Of a stretch of DNA of 25,247 nucleotides, positions 14,910 through 23,503 are shown piece after piece; position 1 is the stretch's first letter, and each line of letters opens with the position of its first letter. The translations under genes were made by a program, and so were the position numbers. The stretch is taken from contig DAOURR010000031.1 in the NCBI GenBank assembly GCA_030627625.1, positions 1 through 25,247 of the forward strand, in the 5' to 3' direction. Source of the DNA: UBA3103 sp002365855 (GTDB lineage: Bacteria; Bacillota; Desulfotomaculia; Desulfotomaculales; Pelotomaculaceae). Below the pieces are notes generated by a model that saw nothing but the letters and a program-made list of their open reading frames with translations, made no database searches and had not been told where the DNA came from.

Positions 14910-15007
14910 GTGGTCACCCCCTCGCTTTTTTTGCTATAGATATTATCTCAAATACGACTCAAATCTATTCCCGGTTCCTAATCTATCAGAACATCGCTTT
15001 CACGTTC

Positions 15008-15033
15008 AAAATTTAAAACCCGCCTGAGGCGGG
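15008..15033 (-). terminator. Terminator of the dedA-PAP2 operon
   Basis: CCCGCC-TCA-GGCGGG read on the minus strand (15033-15019) followed by TTTTAAATTTT. A T-rich run also lies on the other side, so it may work in both directions. Confidence 0.7.
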
Positions 15034-15078
15034 CCTTGGTTATTATTTTTGTCCGGCTGATTAACGGTAATATACGTG

Positions 15079-15678
15079 TTAATTTAGGGTGCGGAAAGGG
15101 GGTATCTTTTGGACCGTACGGGTTATGGATGACTCAAATTTCAGCACGAGCAGAGCGCAGGCTGCCCCAAGCAAGGAACCTGCTATAACATCCAGAGGAT
15201 AATGGACCCCAACGTACACCCTGGAAAAAGCCATCAGGGCCGCCAGGATTAGTACAGGCCAGGCCAAAACAGGTATCATTCTGGCCAGCACAAGGCCTGA
15301 GGCAAAAGCATTAGCCGCGTGCCCGGAGGGAAAAGAGTACGAGCCCGGTGGCTTTACCAGCAGGTCAACATCAGGTATCGTTTCAAAGGGCCTGGGTCGC
15401 TGAAAATAGTGTTTGAGTCCCTCTTCGCCAGCTAAAAAGCTGATAAAAAGAGACATCAGCATTAATATTGCAACTTTTTTCGTTCCCGAACGGCCTGAAG
15501 TGAGCAAAACCAGGCTGAAGACAATCCAGATCATGCCACCGCCGCCTGCCATGCTGATCAGGGGCAGCAGCCAGTCAAAAAATGGGTTTTGCAGGCCATG
15601 ATTAATCTTTTCAAGCCAGCTCAGGTCAAAACTTTTTAACCATATAACGATACTATCCCAAAATCCCGTTTCACCCAT
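15079..15678 (-). CDS. PAP2-family membrane phosphatase
   Basis: A 199-aa membrane protein with about five or six helices. All three phosphatase motifs are present: KHYFQRPRP (KX6RP type), PSGHAAN, and SRVYVGVHYPLDV with the nucleophilic His. Such enzymes dephosphorylate lipid phosphates; BcrC-type members act on undecaprenyl diphosphate at the outer membrane face. It starts 24 bases after the dedA stop, so the two are probably co-transcribed, which supports a role in undecaprenyl-phosphate recycling. Phosphatidylglycerophosphate is an alternative substrate. Confidence 0.92.
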   Translation of the reverse strand: MGETGFWDSIVIWLKSFDLSWLEKINHGLQNPFFDWLLPLISMAGGGGMIWIVFSLVLLTSGRSGTKKVAILMLMSLFISFLAGEEGLKHYFQRPRPFETIPDVDLLVKPPGSYSFPSGHAANAFASGLVLARMIPVLAWPVLILAALMAFSRVYVGVHYPLDVIAGSLLGAACALLVLKFESSITRTVQKIPPFRTLN

Positions 15679-15702
15679 TTGATTTTCTCAAACCTTTCTA
15701 AA

Positions 15703-16284
15703 TTAAAACAACTTTTTACGGCTGCGCCACAAGTAAATTATAACACCGGCAATACCGAGGGCAATCACTATATCCAACCTGTGGAACCACGGTTCAATTG
15801 CCTTCCAGTTCTGACCCAGCTTCAGTCCGATATAAACCAGGAGAAAACTCCAGGGGAGTGAACCCAGGAAGGTGTACACCAAAAACCTTTTAAAATTCAT
15901 CCCTGAGATTCCGGCAGGAAGAGAAATGAAGGTCCGGACAATCGGCATCAGCCTGGTAAAAAAAACAGTTGCCTCCCCGTATTTTTCAAACCACCGGTCA
16001 GCTGTTTCCAGGTGCTTCATGGAGAAACCAAAATAACGGCCATATTTCACCAGGAAAGGTCTTCCTCCCTTTAGCCCCAGATAGTATGACAGGGCAGAGC
16101 CCAAAGTGCCGCCAACGGTTCCCGCCATAACCACCCGGTAAAACTCAAGCCTTCCGGTTGAAACAAGGTAGCCGCCAAACGGCAGAATCACTTCACTGGG
16201 CAGAGGGATGTTGGCGCTTTCAATAGCCATACCGATGCCCACTCCCCAATACCCCATAGCGGCTATCACGTTTGTAATATACAT
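15703..16284 (-). CDS. DedA-family membrane protein
   Basis: A 193-aa polytopic protein of the DedA/SNARE-associated family. Visible family marks are ESANIPLPSEVILPFGGYL near residue 25, GGTLGSALSYYLGLKGG, and FFTRLMPIVRTFISLPAGISGM with its conserved Arg and Pro. Some DedA proteins (UptA) flip undecaprenyl phosphate across the membrane. The ATG at 16284 lacks a clear ribosome site. The frame continues upstream and a CTG at 16311, just after AAGGGGGGGG, would restore the usual DedA N-terminus (LTELIEIVV), so the true start may be there. A C-terminal fragment of a second copy lies at 75-260. It is followed by a PAP2 gene. Confidence 0.93.
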   Translation of the reverse strand: MYITNVIAAMGYWGVGIGMAIESANIPLPSEVILPFGGYLVSTGRLEFYRVVMAGTVGGTLGSALSYYLGLKGGRPFLVKYGRYFGFSMKHLETADRWFEKYGEATVFFTRLMPIVRTFISLPAGISGMNFKRFLVYTFLGSLPWSFLLVYIGLKLGQNWKAIEPWFHRLDIVIALGIAGVIIYLWRSRKKLF

Positions 16285-16397
16285 TACTACTATTTCAATC
16301 AGCTCAGTCAGGTTAAGCCCCCCCTTATATAAAACGCACCCCGGTATGATAATTTACGGGATGCGTGATGTCATTATTACAAAAATGCCTGACCTAC

Positions 16398-16426
16398 AGC
16401 CTCATAAATTACTTAATTACGAGGCT
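16398..16426. terminator. Hairpin at the end of the SEC-C gene
   Basis: AGCCTCATAA (16398-16407) pairs with TTACGAGGCT (16417-16426) over 10 bp with one wobble. It overlaps the SEC-C stop codon. The T-run (TTTTT) is on the plus-strand side, so as a terminator for the minus-strand gene it is imperfect. Confidence 0.4.
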
Positions 16427-17951
16427 TTTTGGTTGTGTATCTCCTGTCATAGGCCACCAGGCTGAGGGATTTGCAGAGCAGTTTAAACCTCGATGAAATC
16501 GTAGAGGAGGCAACTCCGAACCGGCCGGCGAGATCCTGCTGATTAGGGCCGGTTTCCATTTCCAGCCTGGCGAAAGCATATATGACCGCGGCAGTCCACA
16601 CAGCGGTCTTGCGTATGCTCGGCCGCTCTTTTGAGCAGAAGTCATACCATAGCTTCAGGGCTCCCCTCTGCTGCCTTGGATTGTATCCCAGGTCCTGCAG
16701 TCCTTCCCAGACACTTCCGGCTACTGCGGCATATCCCGGCTCCGGCCAGGAGAAGCTATCCATGCCTGATCTCCTGTTATTCCTTCCGGTTGGCGCGGCA
16801 AAAATTTCGTCTGTATTCTTCATGAAGTTGTCCCGGTGGTTAGTGCTCTCGACAATAATTTTGTCAAACACCTGGATCAATAGTTTCTTGCAATCCAGAA
16901 GCAGACCGGGAGAACCGGCAGTAATAAGCATAAATTTAGGAGTTAACACCATGTGGCCCAGCACCGGCCGCAAAAAGGTTCTTCCTTTTTCCCGCGACGT
17001 TTTCTCAGGCCTTAAGGAAGCTTCCTTTTCCTCCTTAGGCAAGTGCGCTTCTCCAAGCACGGCAGCTGTCGCCTGACGGAATGCGCCCGCTGCATCCTTC
17101 AGTTCTCTAATTAAACTGAACTGTTCCGATTTCTTGATAAAGTCAAGCGCCACCCGCCAGTTGATAATAGCCAGGATAGCCCAGCGCTCAGTTGCTTCCT
17201 TCCCTGCCGAGTCCCTGGAGGAACTCGTTGCCCCAATCTCCATAACCCAGGCGTTTATCTTATAGGCGCTTTCTTTTAAGTAAGCTCCCCAGCCCCGGTC
17301 TTTTGTTTTTTTCTCCCTGTAAAAGTCCCGCCTGTCTCGCTTGAGCCTTGTAATAAGCACTTCTTTATACGAACCTGCCAGGGCGATGCCGCTTGTTGAG
17401 AACTCGTATTCGCTGCCGACCTTAAGCACCCTCATCAAAAGGATGTTTCCTAATTCTATTTCAGTTGCGGCATTCACATCGTGAACCTTGAGCTTTCTCC
17501 TGCCGAGGAGATCCTTTATTTCAAGCCCTTCACCAGGCAGAATACCGGTCACCTCATAAAGGGAAATGCGGGAGCGGGCCCACTCTGATACAAGTACCTT
17601 TTCATATTCTGTCAGGGGCCTGGGGTGCTCCTCACGGTATGTTTCAATAATGGAGCGGCCGCTTGTAAGTTTGTAATCGAAGATAAACCACTCAAAACAC
17701 CGCTCCATCGTAAAATCATCGTCTCTTTCAACCAACCTCTGGCCCATATAGCCAAGGTAAAGATCCTGGGCGCGCGCGGCATCCCAGACGAAATAAGGCT
17801 GATCTGCAAATTCACCAAGGCCGCGTCGCAAGTCATGAGCAGCGCGCCTCCACCTGATCTGGTCCAGGGAATAGTAAACCTTTCGCTCGCCGCAGCAATT
17901 TTCATATAATTTTCCGCTGCCGCACGGGCATGACTCTTTGGTTCCGGGCAT
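16413..17951 (-). CDS. SEC-C zinc-motif protein with a TFIIB/cyclin-like C-terminal domain
   Basis: A 512-aa cytoplasmic protein. ATG at 17951 follows GGGGAGGTG by 6 bases; the frame opens 13 codons earlier without a site. The SEC-C motif CPCGSGKLYENCCG (C8, C10, C19, C20) binds zinc and in SecA contacts SecB or ribosomes. The following 400 residues are charged and helical and match no domain I recognise. Residues about 450-500 (KTAVWTAAVIYAFARL, then QQDLAGRFGVASSTISSRFKLL) read like the last helices of a TFIIB cyclin repeat or a DUF6398-type helix-turn-helix. A role in nucleic-acid or ribosome interaction is possible but unproven. It lies 82 bases after the S41 protease gene with no clear terminator between. 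Confidence 0.8.
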   Translation of the reverse strand: MPGTKESCPCGSGKLYENCCGERKVYYSLDQIRWRRAAHDLRRGLGEFADQPYFVWDAARAQDLYLGYMGQRLVERDDDFTMERCFEWFIFDYKLTSGRSIIETYREEHPRPLTEYEKVLVSEWARSRISLYEVTGILPGEGLEIKDLLGRRKLKVHDVNAATEIELGNILLMRVLKVGSEYEFSTSGIALAGSYKEVLITRLKRDRRDFYREKKTKDRGWGAYLKESAYKINAWVMEIGATSSSRDSAGKEATERWAILAIINWRVALDFIKKSEQFSLIRELKDAAGAFRQATAAVLGEAHLPKEEKEASLRPEKTSREKGRTFLRPVLGHMVLTPKFMLITAGSPGLLLDCKKLLIQVFDKIIVESTNHRDNFMKNTDEIFAAPTGRNNRRSGMDSFSWPEPGYAAVAGSVWEGLQDLGYNPRQQRGALKLWYDFCSKERPSIRKTAVWTAAVIYAFARLEMETGPNQQDLAGRFGVASSTISSRFKLLCKSLSLVAYDRRYTTKKPRN

Positions 17952-18033
17952 GTAAAACACCTCCCCATATAAGTTATGCCGTTGTAGCACTTATTTTTGA
18001 CCAAATCACCCCTTATTTATATCATAACAAAAA

Positions 18034-19512
18034 TTATTTCTCAATGAGGATCTTTCCTTCCTCAAAAACGATACTGACTTTAAAGGGTTTCAAATCCTGG
18101 AGAGAAATATATGTTTCGCTTCCTTCAAATTTGATCGGACCCGCCAGAGGGTAATTTTGCCGGTTTATACCGATAGTCCCACTTCCCGGACTTATAATAG
18201 CTTCCAGGCCAGATTTGCTGACTTTGACGCTGTTATCAGCCGCAAGCCAGTCAACACGGTATCCCAGCGCCTCAAAAACAAATCTCAGGGGTAGATAAAC
18301 AACTCCCTGCTGCTGTATAACCTGTACACCCGGTACATTAAACCCGTTTACGTCAGCCTCCTGCCCGCCGATTTTTAAATAAACCGTGTTTTTGACCTTC
18401 GGGCTTAAACAGCTTCTCGCCATAGGCAGGACTAAATTTGGTGAGACCACCTTGATATCGGGTTCAAGTCCAGTGCCGTCTATAACCCTGTCATTCGGTG
18501 TATGGTACCTGGAAATCGTAAGCTTTAAGGCGCCCCCCGCCTTAAGCGGTATCATCGCCTGGACGGTGCCTTTGCCGTATGTCCTCTCACCCACAATAGT
18601 GGCGGCGCCGTGATCCTGGAGTGCTCCGGCTACTATTTCGGCGGCGCTGGCGCTGTTTTGATTGACTAGCACGGCCAGGTTTAAATTCCTGCCAATAGGA
18701 AAGTCCTCAGCCCTGTATTCTACTTGTTCTCCATTACGGTCCACGGTGCTGACCACGACCTGGCCCGGGGCAATGAAGCTGCTGGTGATTTTAACAGCGG
18801 ATTGCAGCATCCCGCCCGGATTGTCTCTCAGATCCAGGATCAAATTAGCTGCTCCCTGCCGGATAAGCTCTGACAGAATCTTCCTGAATTCAGCGTCAGT
18901 AGGTTCACCAAAGGTAGCAATACGGATGTAACCTGTGCTCTCATCCAACATATTGCCGCTTACCGTAGGAGTGCTGATGCTGGCCCGAATCAGTTGGAAA
19001 TCCATATCTGAGGCGCCCACCCTCCGGATCGTCAAATCGACCCTGGCGCCTTCCGGCCCGCGGATCTTTTGCACAATCTCCCCCAGGGGCTCATTTGATA
19101 TATCTGTACCATCCACTTTAATCACCAGGTCGCCCGGCCTGATACCAGCCGCTGCTGCGGGTGAGCCCTCCATGGTGCTCAGCACTCTGGGATAGTTCTC
19201 ATCCGGCTGCAACTGAACGCCTACACCTACATACTCGCCATCCAGGGCCTCGTTGAAACTGCTCAACTGCTCAGGTAGAAGGTATTCAGAATAAGGATCA
19301 TTTAGTGATTCCATCAGTCCTTTGATTGCTCCCTGCTGCAGATCACCGGTATCCGGGCTGCTTATGTGCAAAGACTGGATATAGCTAAAAATCTCTTCAA
19401 AGGTTTCTCCCCCAACAGCGGGGCTTTCTGCTTCAAGGCCCGGAGCCATGAAACCAAAGGTCAAGGCCAGGGTCAATACCAGTACAAATGCCAGGAAAGC
19501 TTTTTTACGCAC
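18034..19512 (-). CDS. S41-family C-terminal processing protease with stalk domain
   Basis: A 492-aa exported protease. GTG at 19512 was chosen because GAGGTGAAGAAC directly precedes it; the ATG at 19542 has no site. A signal peptide or membrane anchor covers residues 1-28. A PDZ domain (YVGVGVQLQPDEN...GIRPGDLVIKVDG) is followed by the tail-specific protease domain: LILDLRDNPGGMLQSAV, NQNSASAAEIVAGAL with the catalytic Ser (287 or 289), and ERTYGKGT with Lys314. The last 120 residues, with VVYLPLRFVFEALGYRVDW, are a copper-amine-oxidase-N-like stalk, common in Gram-positive surface proteins. Its role is processing of exported or sporulation proteins, like CtpA/CtpB. It is divergent from polA. 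Confidence 0.94.
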   Translation of the reverse strand: MRKKAFLAFVLVLTLALTFGFMAPGLEAESPAVGGETFEEIFSYIQSLHISSPDTGDLQQGAIKGLMESLNDPYSEYLLPEQLSSFNEALDGEYVGVGVQLQPDENYPRVLSTMEGSPAAAAGIRPGDLVIKVDGTDISNEPLGEIVQKIRGPEGARVDLTIRRVGASDMDFQLIRASISTPTVSGNMLDESTGYIRIATFGEPTDAEFRKILSELIRQGAANLILDLRDNPGGMLQSAVKITSSFIAPGQVVVSTVDRNGEQVEYRAEDFPIGRNLNLAVLVNQNSASAAEIVAGALQDHGAATIVGERTYGKGTVQAMIPLKAGGALKLTISRYHTPNDRVIDGTGLEPDIKVVSPNLVLPMARSCLSPKVKNTVYLKIGGQEADVNGFNVPGVQVIQQQGVVYLPLRFVFEALGYRVDWLAADNSVKVSKSGLEAIISPGSGTIGINRQNYPLAGPIKFEGSETYISLQDLKPFKVSIVFEEGKILIEK

Positions 19513-19701
19513 GTTCTTCACCTCAGATTTCAGTTGAAGCATGAATTCGCTTTTTCATTGTAAAGTCCTGCAAATTTTTCCTGGAACGGGATTATTACAC
19601 TCCAGATACAGGGGAGGTATTTTGGCCAGGGTGGTGAAATACTAAAAAATTGCAGATGATTAATATTCCGGCTAGAATTGAACAGGAGGGTGCATATTTC
19701 T

Positions 19702-22422
19702 ATGTCCCGCGATACCATGATTATCATAGACGGCAACAGCCTGGCTCACAGGGCTTTTCATGCCATCCCCCCGTTGTCTACCAGTCAGGGACTGGTAACC
19801 AACGCCGTATATGGCTTTACAAATATGCTGCTGAAACTGCTGGCCGAAGACTCCCCCGGCATGATTGCCGTGGCATTTGACAAGGGTAAAATTACCTTTC
19901 GTCACGACGACTATGAGGATTACAAGGCACAACGCAGTCCTACACCTGATGATTTAAGGCCCCAATTCCAAATGCTTAAAGACGTGCTGCGGGCGATGCA
20001 GATACAAATTTTTGAGATAGAGGGCTTTGAGGCAGATGACCTGATCGGAGCGCTGTCCATGAAAGCCGAGCAGGCAGGTATTAAAAGTGTTATTGTGACC
20101 GGCGACCGCGATGTCCTGCAGCTTGTTTCTCCTTTAACCAGGGTCAGGCTTACCAAGAAAGGCATCAGCGAATTGGAAGAGTACGACGAAGGGAAGGTAT
20201 GGGACAGGTATGGCATTACACCCAGACAGTATATTGATTTCAAAAGCCTGACCGGTGACGCCTCAGATAATATTCCGGGAATCCCCGGTATTGGAGATAA
20301 AACGGCTTCACGCCTACTTAAGGAATACGGCAGTCTGGAAAATGTCCTGGACAACGCCGGCGAGCTGACCGGTCGCCTTGGCGAAATGGTGTCTTCCTCA
20401 AAAAAACAGGCTGAACTTTCAAAAAAACTGGTCACCATACGCCGCGAGGCGCCTGTGGAAATCGACCTGGAGAGGTGCCGCTGGCTGGGTCCAGCCTATA
20501 AAGAGCTTCTGGATATCTTTACCCGGCTGGAGTTTAAAACTTTAATCCAATCAATTTACAGGTTCGGCAGGGAACAGGACAGCGGGTCGAAACGAAGCAC
20601 TGCGAGGAAGGCGCTGCCGGAGCCGGACCTGGAAACATACCCTGTCGCATACCAGCGCCTGGACACGCTTCCCCGCTTGAAGAACTTCGTTAGAGCGGCG
20701 CAAAAAGCAGGCCGCGTGTCATTAGCTGCAGTTGGCGGCGCCAGGGGGGATTCTATTGAAGCGGGTCTGGCGCTTGGAGATGATAAGGTCTACTACCTCG
20801 AACTCCAGACGGAGGGAGACAGACCGCACAGCCAGGGACAACTATTCTCAGACCTGGCCTCCGTCACCGGCGTCGACGGTGCATTGCCGGAGAAAGCACT
20901 GCAGGCATTTAAAAAGATATGTGAAGACCCCAACATAAAAAAATACTGCCATAACGGGAAGAAGCTGACCTGGCTGCTGTACAGGCACGGCATAAAGTTA
21001 AGCCACCTTGCCTTCGATACCATGATTGCCTCTTACCTGCTGAACCCTGCCTCGCCAAACCGCGAACTGGAAGATGTTTGTCTTGAACACCTGAGCGCGG
21101 TTCTGCCAGGTGGAGAAGAAAAACTGCCCGCCCGGGCGCTTTGTATTTCACAGCTGGCGGCAATACTTGATAAAAAGCTCAAGCTATTTGAGCAGGACCG
21201 CCTCTTTTACGATGTGGAAATGCCGCTGGTCCAGGTGTTGGCGGCGATGGAGATAGAAGGCGTGGCGGTGGACAGAGACCAGCTCAAAACCATGTCACAG
21301 AAACTCGGAAAGCTGATACAAGGTCTGGAAGAAGAGATCCACCGTTCGGCCGGACAGGTGTTTAATATTAATTCCCCCAAGCAGCTGGGAAGGATTTTGT
21401 TTGACGAACTCAAGCTTCCCGCCCTCAAAAAAACCAAAACCGGCTACTCTACTGACGCCGGGGTACTTGAAGAACTGGCCGTGTCCCACGAGATAGTAGC
21501 CAAGGTGCTGGAATACCGCCAGCTGATGAAGCTGAAATCTACCTATACGGATGGCCTGGCCGCCCTCATAGATCCCGGTACGGGTAAGCTGCACACCACC
21601 TTTCACCAGACGGTAACCGCTACAGGCAGGCTTTCCAGCTCTGAACCAAACTTGCAGAACATACCCATACGCATTGAAATAGGTCGCTTGATCAGGAAGG
21701 TATTTGTTACGTCACATAAAAAAAATCTATTGCTGGCGGCGGACTACTCCCAGATCGAGCTGCGCGTTCTCGCTCACCTCAGTGGTGATCCTGTTCTAAC
21801 CCAATCCTTTAAAAAAGGGGAGGATATTCATACCCGCACTGCGGCAGAAATATTTGGTGTGACGCCCGGGGAGGTAACCTGGGATATGCGTAACAAGGCA
21901 AAGGCGGTAAATTTTGGCATTATTTACGGCCAAAGCGATTTCGGACTGGACCGCAGCATCAAGGTGGGGCGGCATGAGGCCCGGCGCTACATTGAAAACT
22001 ATTTCAACCGCTATGCAGGGGTTAAGGCCTATATTGACAGGGTAGTGCGGGAAGCCAGGGAAAAAGGTTATGTCACCACACTGTTAAACAGACGGCGCTA
22101 CCTGCCGGACCTTTTCAGCCCCAACCGGACGCTGCGCAACTTTGGTGAGCGCACAGCGATGAACACTCCCATTCAGGGCAGTGCCGCCGATATCATCAAG
22201 CTCGCCATGGTAAATATATTCCGCGAAATGGACGAACACGGCCTCAGAGCAAAAATGATCCTGCAGGTTCATGATGAGTTGATTTTTGACTCCCCGGCAG
22301 AAGAAATAGAGTCACTAAAAGATCTGGTCCAACGGTGCATGGAAAACGCGCTGGTAATGGATGTTCCACTGGTAGTAGATATAAAAATAGGCCCTAACTG
22401 GTACGACACAAAAAAAGTCTAA
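19702..22422 (+). CDS. polA: DNA polymerase I
   Basis: A 906-aa replication and repair polymerase. The ATG at 19702 follows AGGAGGG by 11 bases; upstream in-frame TTG and GTG codons overlap or precede the site. Residues 1-290 are the 5'-3' exonuclease (IIIDGNSLAHRAFHA, EGFEADDLIGAL, GDASDNIPGIPGIGDKTA). Residues about 300-500 are the 3'-5' exonuclease-like domain, whose first motif lacks the DxE metal ligands (LAAVGGARGD), so proofreading is probably lost as in Bacillus-type enzymes. The polymerase domain has motif A DYSQIELR (D681), motif B RNKAKAVNFGIIYG (from 730) and motif C QVHDE (H857). First gene of polA-mutM-ytaF-coaE. Confidence 0.98.
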   Translation: MSRDTMIIIDGNSLAHRAFHAIPPLSTSQGLVTNAVYGFTNMLLKLLAEDSPGMIAVAFDKGKITFRHDDYEDYKAQRSPTPDDLRPQFQMLKDVLRAMQIQIFEIEGFEADDLIGALSMKAEQAGIKSVIVTGDRDVLQLVSPLTRVRLTKKGISELEEYDEGKVWDRYGITPRQYIDFKSLTGDASDNIPGIPGIGDKTASRLLKEYGSLENVLDNAGELTGRLGEMVSSSKKQAELSKKLVTIRREAPVEIDLERCRWLGPAYKELLDIFTRLEFKTLIQSIYRFGREQDSGSKRSTARKALPEPDLETYPVAYQRLDTLPRLKNFVRAAQKAGRVSLAAVGGARGDSIEAGLALGDDKVYYLELQTEGDRPHSQGQLFSDLASVTGVDGALPEKALQAFKKICEDPNIKKYCHNGKKLTWLLYRHGIKLSHLAFDTMIASYLLNPASPNRELEDVCLEHLSAVLPGGEEKLPARALCISQLAAILDKKLKLFEQDRLFYDVEMPLVQVLAAMEIEGVAVDRDQLKTMSQKLGKLIQGLEEEIHRSAGQVFNINSPKQLGRILFDELKLPALKKTKTGYSTDAGVLEELAVSHEIVAKVLEYRQLMKLKSTYTDGLAALIDPGTGKLHTTFHQTVTATGRLSSSEPNLQNIPIRIEIGRLIRKVFVTSHKKNLLLAADYSQIELRVLAHLSGDPVLTQSFKKGEDIHTRTAAEIFGVTPGEVTWDMRNKAKAVNFGIIYGQSDFGLDRSIKVGRHEARRYIENYFNRYAGVKAYIDRVVREAREKGYVTTLLNRRRYLPDLFSPNRTLRNFGERTAMNTPIQGSAADIIKLAMVNIFREMDEHGLRAKMILQVHDELIFDSPAEEIESLKDLVQRCMENALVMDVPLVVDIKIGPNWYDTKKV

Positions 22423-22435
22423 GGGGATGTTAACA

Positions 22436-23263
22436 ATGCCGGAACTTCCTGAAGTGGAGACTGTAAGGCAATCACTGCAGCAGAAACTGGCCGGGCTAAA
22501 GTTTACCGGCGCACAGATACTTATGCCTAAAGTAATCCAGACGCCAGATCCCGACGAGTTCAAAGAAACTATCACAGACAAGAAAATAACCAAAGTGACC
22601 AGGCGTGGAAAATACCTGCTGATCTATTTAAACGGCGGCTTCACGCTTGTGGTGCACCTGCGCATGACCGGCACTCTTGTATACGGTGATAAGGATGACC
22701 TGGTAACCAAGCATACCCATGTTATCCTCAGCTTGGACAACGGCTGTCATCTTCGCTTTGCGGACGTAAGGCAGTTTGGCCGGATGTGGCTGGTGCCCGC
22801 TACATCTCTGAGTGACCTGCCCGGGTATAAAGATCTGGGCGTGGAGCCGCTGGGAGAAATGTTTACCAGGGACTACATGAAAAAGGAACTGAGGCGGCGC
22901 CATGCCAGGATCAAACCCCTACTTTTAGACCAGACTTTCATCGCCGGTCTCGGTAATATTTACGCTGACGAGGCGCTGCACAGGGCCAAAATAAATCCCG
23001 AACGACTGGCTACAACCCTGACCCCGCGTGAGATAGCGCTTCTCTATCATGCCATTCAGGACGTGCTTCGTGAAGGCATTGAAAACAGGGGGACGACAGT
23101 TCGTGACTTCATCGACGGAGACGGGCGGGCGGGCAGCTACCAGGAGCTGCTGAGGGTTTACAGCCGGGAGGGCGAGCCCTGCTCTTGCTGCGGCAAAGAA
23201 ATTACAAGAAAGAAAGTGGGGGGCCGCAGTTCGTATTACTGCCCCGCCTGCCAGAAAGCTTGA
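22436..23263 (+). CDS. mutM: Formamidopyrimidine-DNA glycosylase
   Basis: A 275-aa base-excision repair enzyme that removes 8-oxoguanine and formamidopyrimidines. The start at 22436 is fixed by function: the exposed Pro after the initiator Met (MPELPEVETV) is the catalytic nucleophile, so the ATG at 22427 cannot be right. AAGGGG lies 10 bases upstream. Other marks are the catalytic Glu3, LRMTGTL with Lys57-type region KITKVTRRGKYL, the helix-two-turn-helix GLGNIYADEAL, and a C-terminal Cys4 zinc finger (CSCCGKEI...YYCPAC). It begins 13 bases after polA, an order common in clostridial genomes. Confidence 0.98.
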   Translation: MPELPEVETVRQSLQQKLAGLKFTGAQILMPKVIQTPDPDEFKETITDKKITKVTRRGKYLLIYLNGGFTLVVHLRMTGTLVYGDKDDLVTKHTHVILSLDNGCHLRFADVRQFGRMWLVPATSLSDLPGYKDLGVEPLGEMFTRDYMKKELRRRHARIKPLLLDQTFIAGLGNIYADEALHRAKINPERLATTLTPREIALLYHAIQDVLREGIENRGTTVRDFIDGDGRAGSYQELLRVYSREGEPCSCCGKEITRKKVGGRSSYYCPACQKA

Positions 23264-23381
23264 GCAAACCCCCTGTGAATACCAGGTGTTCAGATTATTG
23301 GCAAGCGCGAATCCTTAAGTCACTCGACACGGAGCAGCAGAACAAGCGGTCCAACACCAGGTAACCTTTGTCAGCGACTTC

Positions 23382-23410
23382 ACCCCGGTGATAAACCGGG
23401 GTTTATGTTT
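23382..23410 (+). terminator. Terminator after mutM
   Basis: ACCCCGGT (23382-23389), loop GATAA, ACCGGGGT (23395-23402), then TTATGTTTGT. Stem of 8 perfect pairs. Confidence 0.7.
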
Positions 23411-23451
23411 GTCCCGATTGTATGCCAATGAATGGCAGTAACCAACATTTC

Positions 23452-23500
23452 AATACCTCCATAAATTAAAAAAGCACAGTATTAATTTGTTGGAGGTATT
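23452..23500 (+). promoter_or_regulatory. Long hairpin sequestering the ytaF Shine-Dalgarno
   Basis: AATACCTCCA (23452-23461) is the exact complement of TGGAGGTATT (23491-23500), and inside it AATTAA (23464-23469) pairs with TTAATT (23482-23487). The right arm contains the GGAGG (23492-23496) used by the TTG start at 23504. It could be a translational switch or, as DNA, an operator. Confidence 0.65.
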
Positions 23501-23503
23501 GAA

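Noticed and set aside
19650..19678. TTGCAG-17-TAGAAT as polA promoter
   Set aside because: The predicted start would fall inside the polA Shine-Dalgarno at 19684-19690, so the match is probably fortuitous.
23280..23365. CCAGGT direct repeats and GGTGTT/AACACC pairing after mutM
   Set aside because: Short and imperfect; no array structure and no T-tract. Treated as background next to the clear terminator at 23382.
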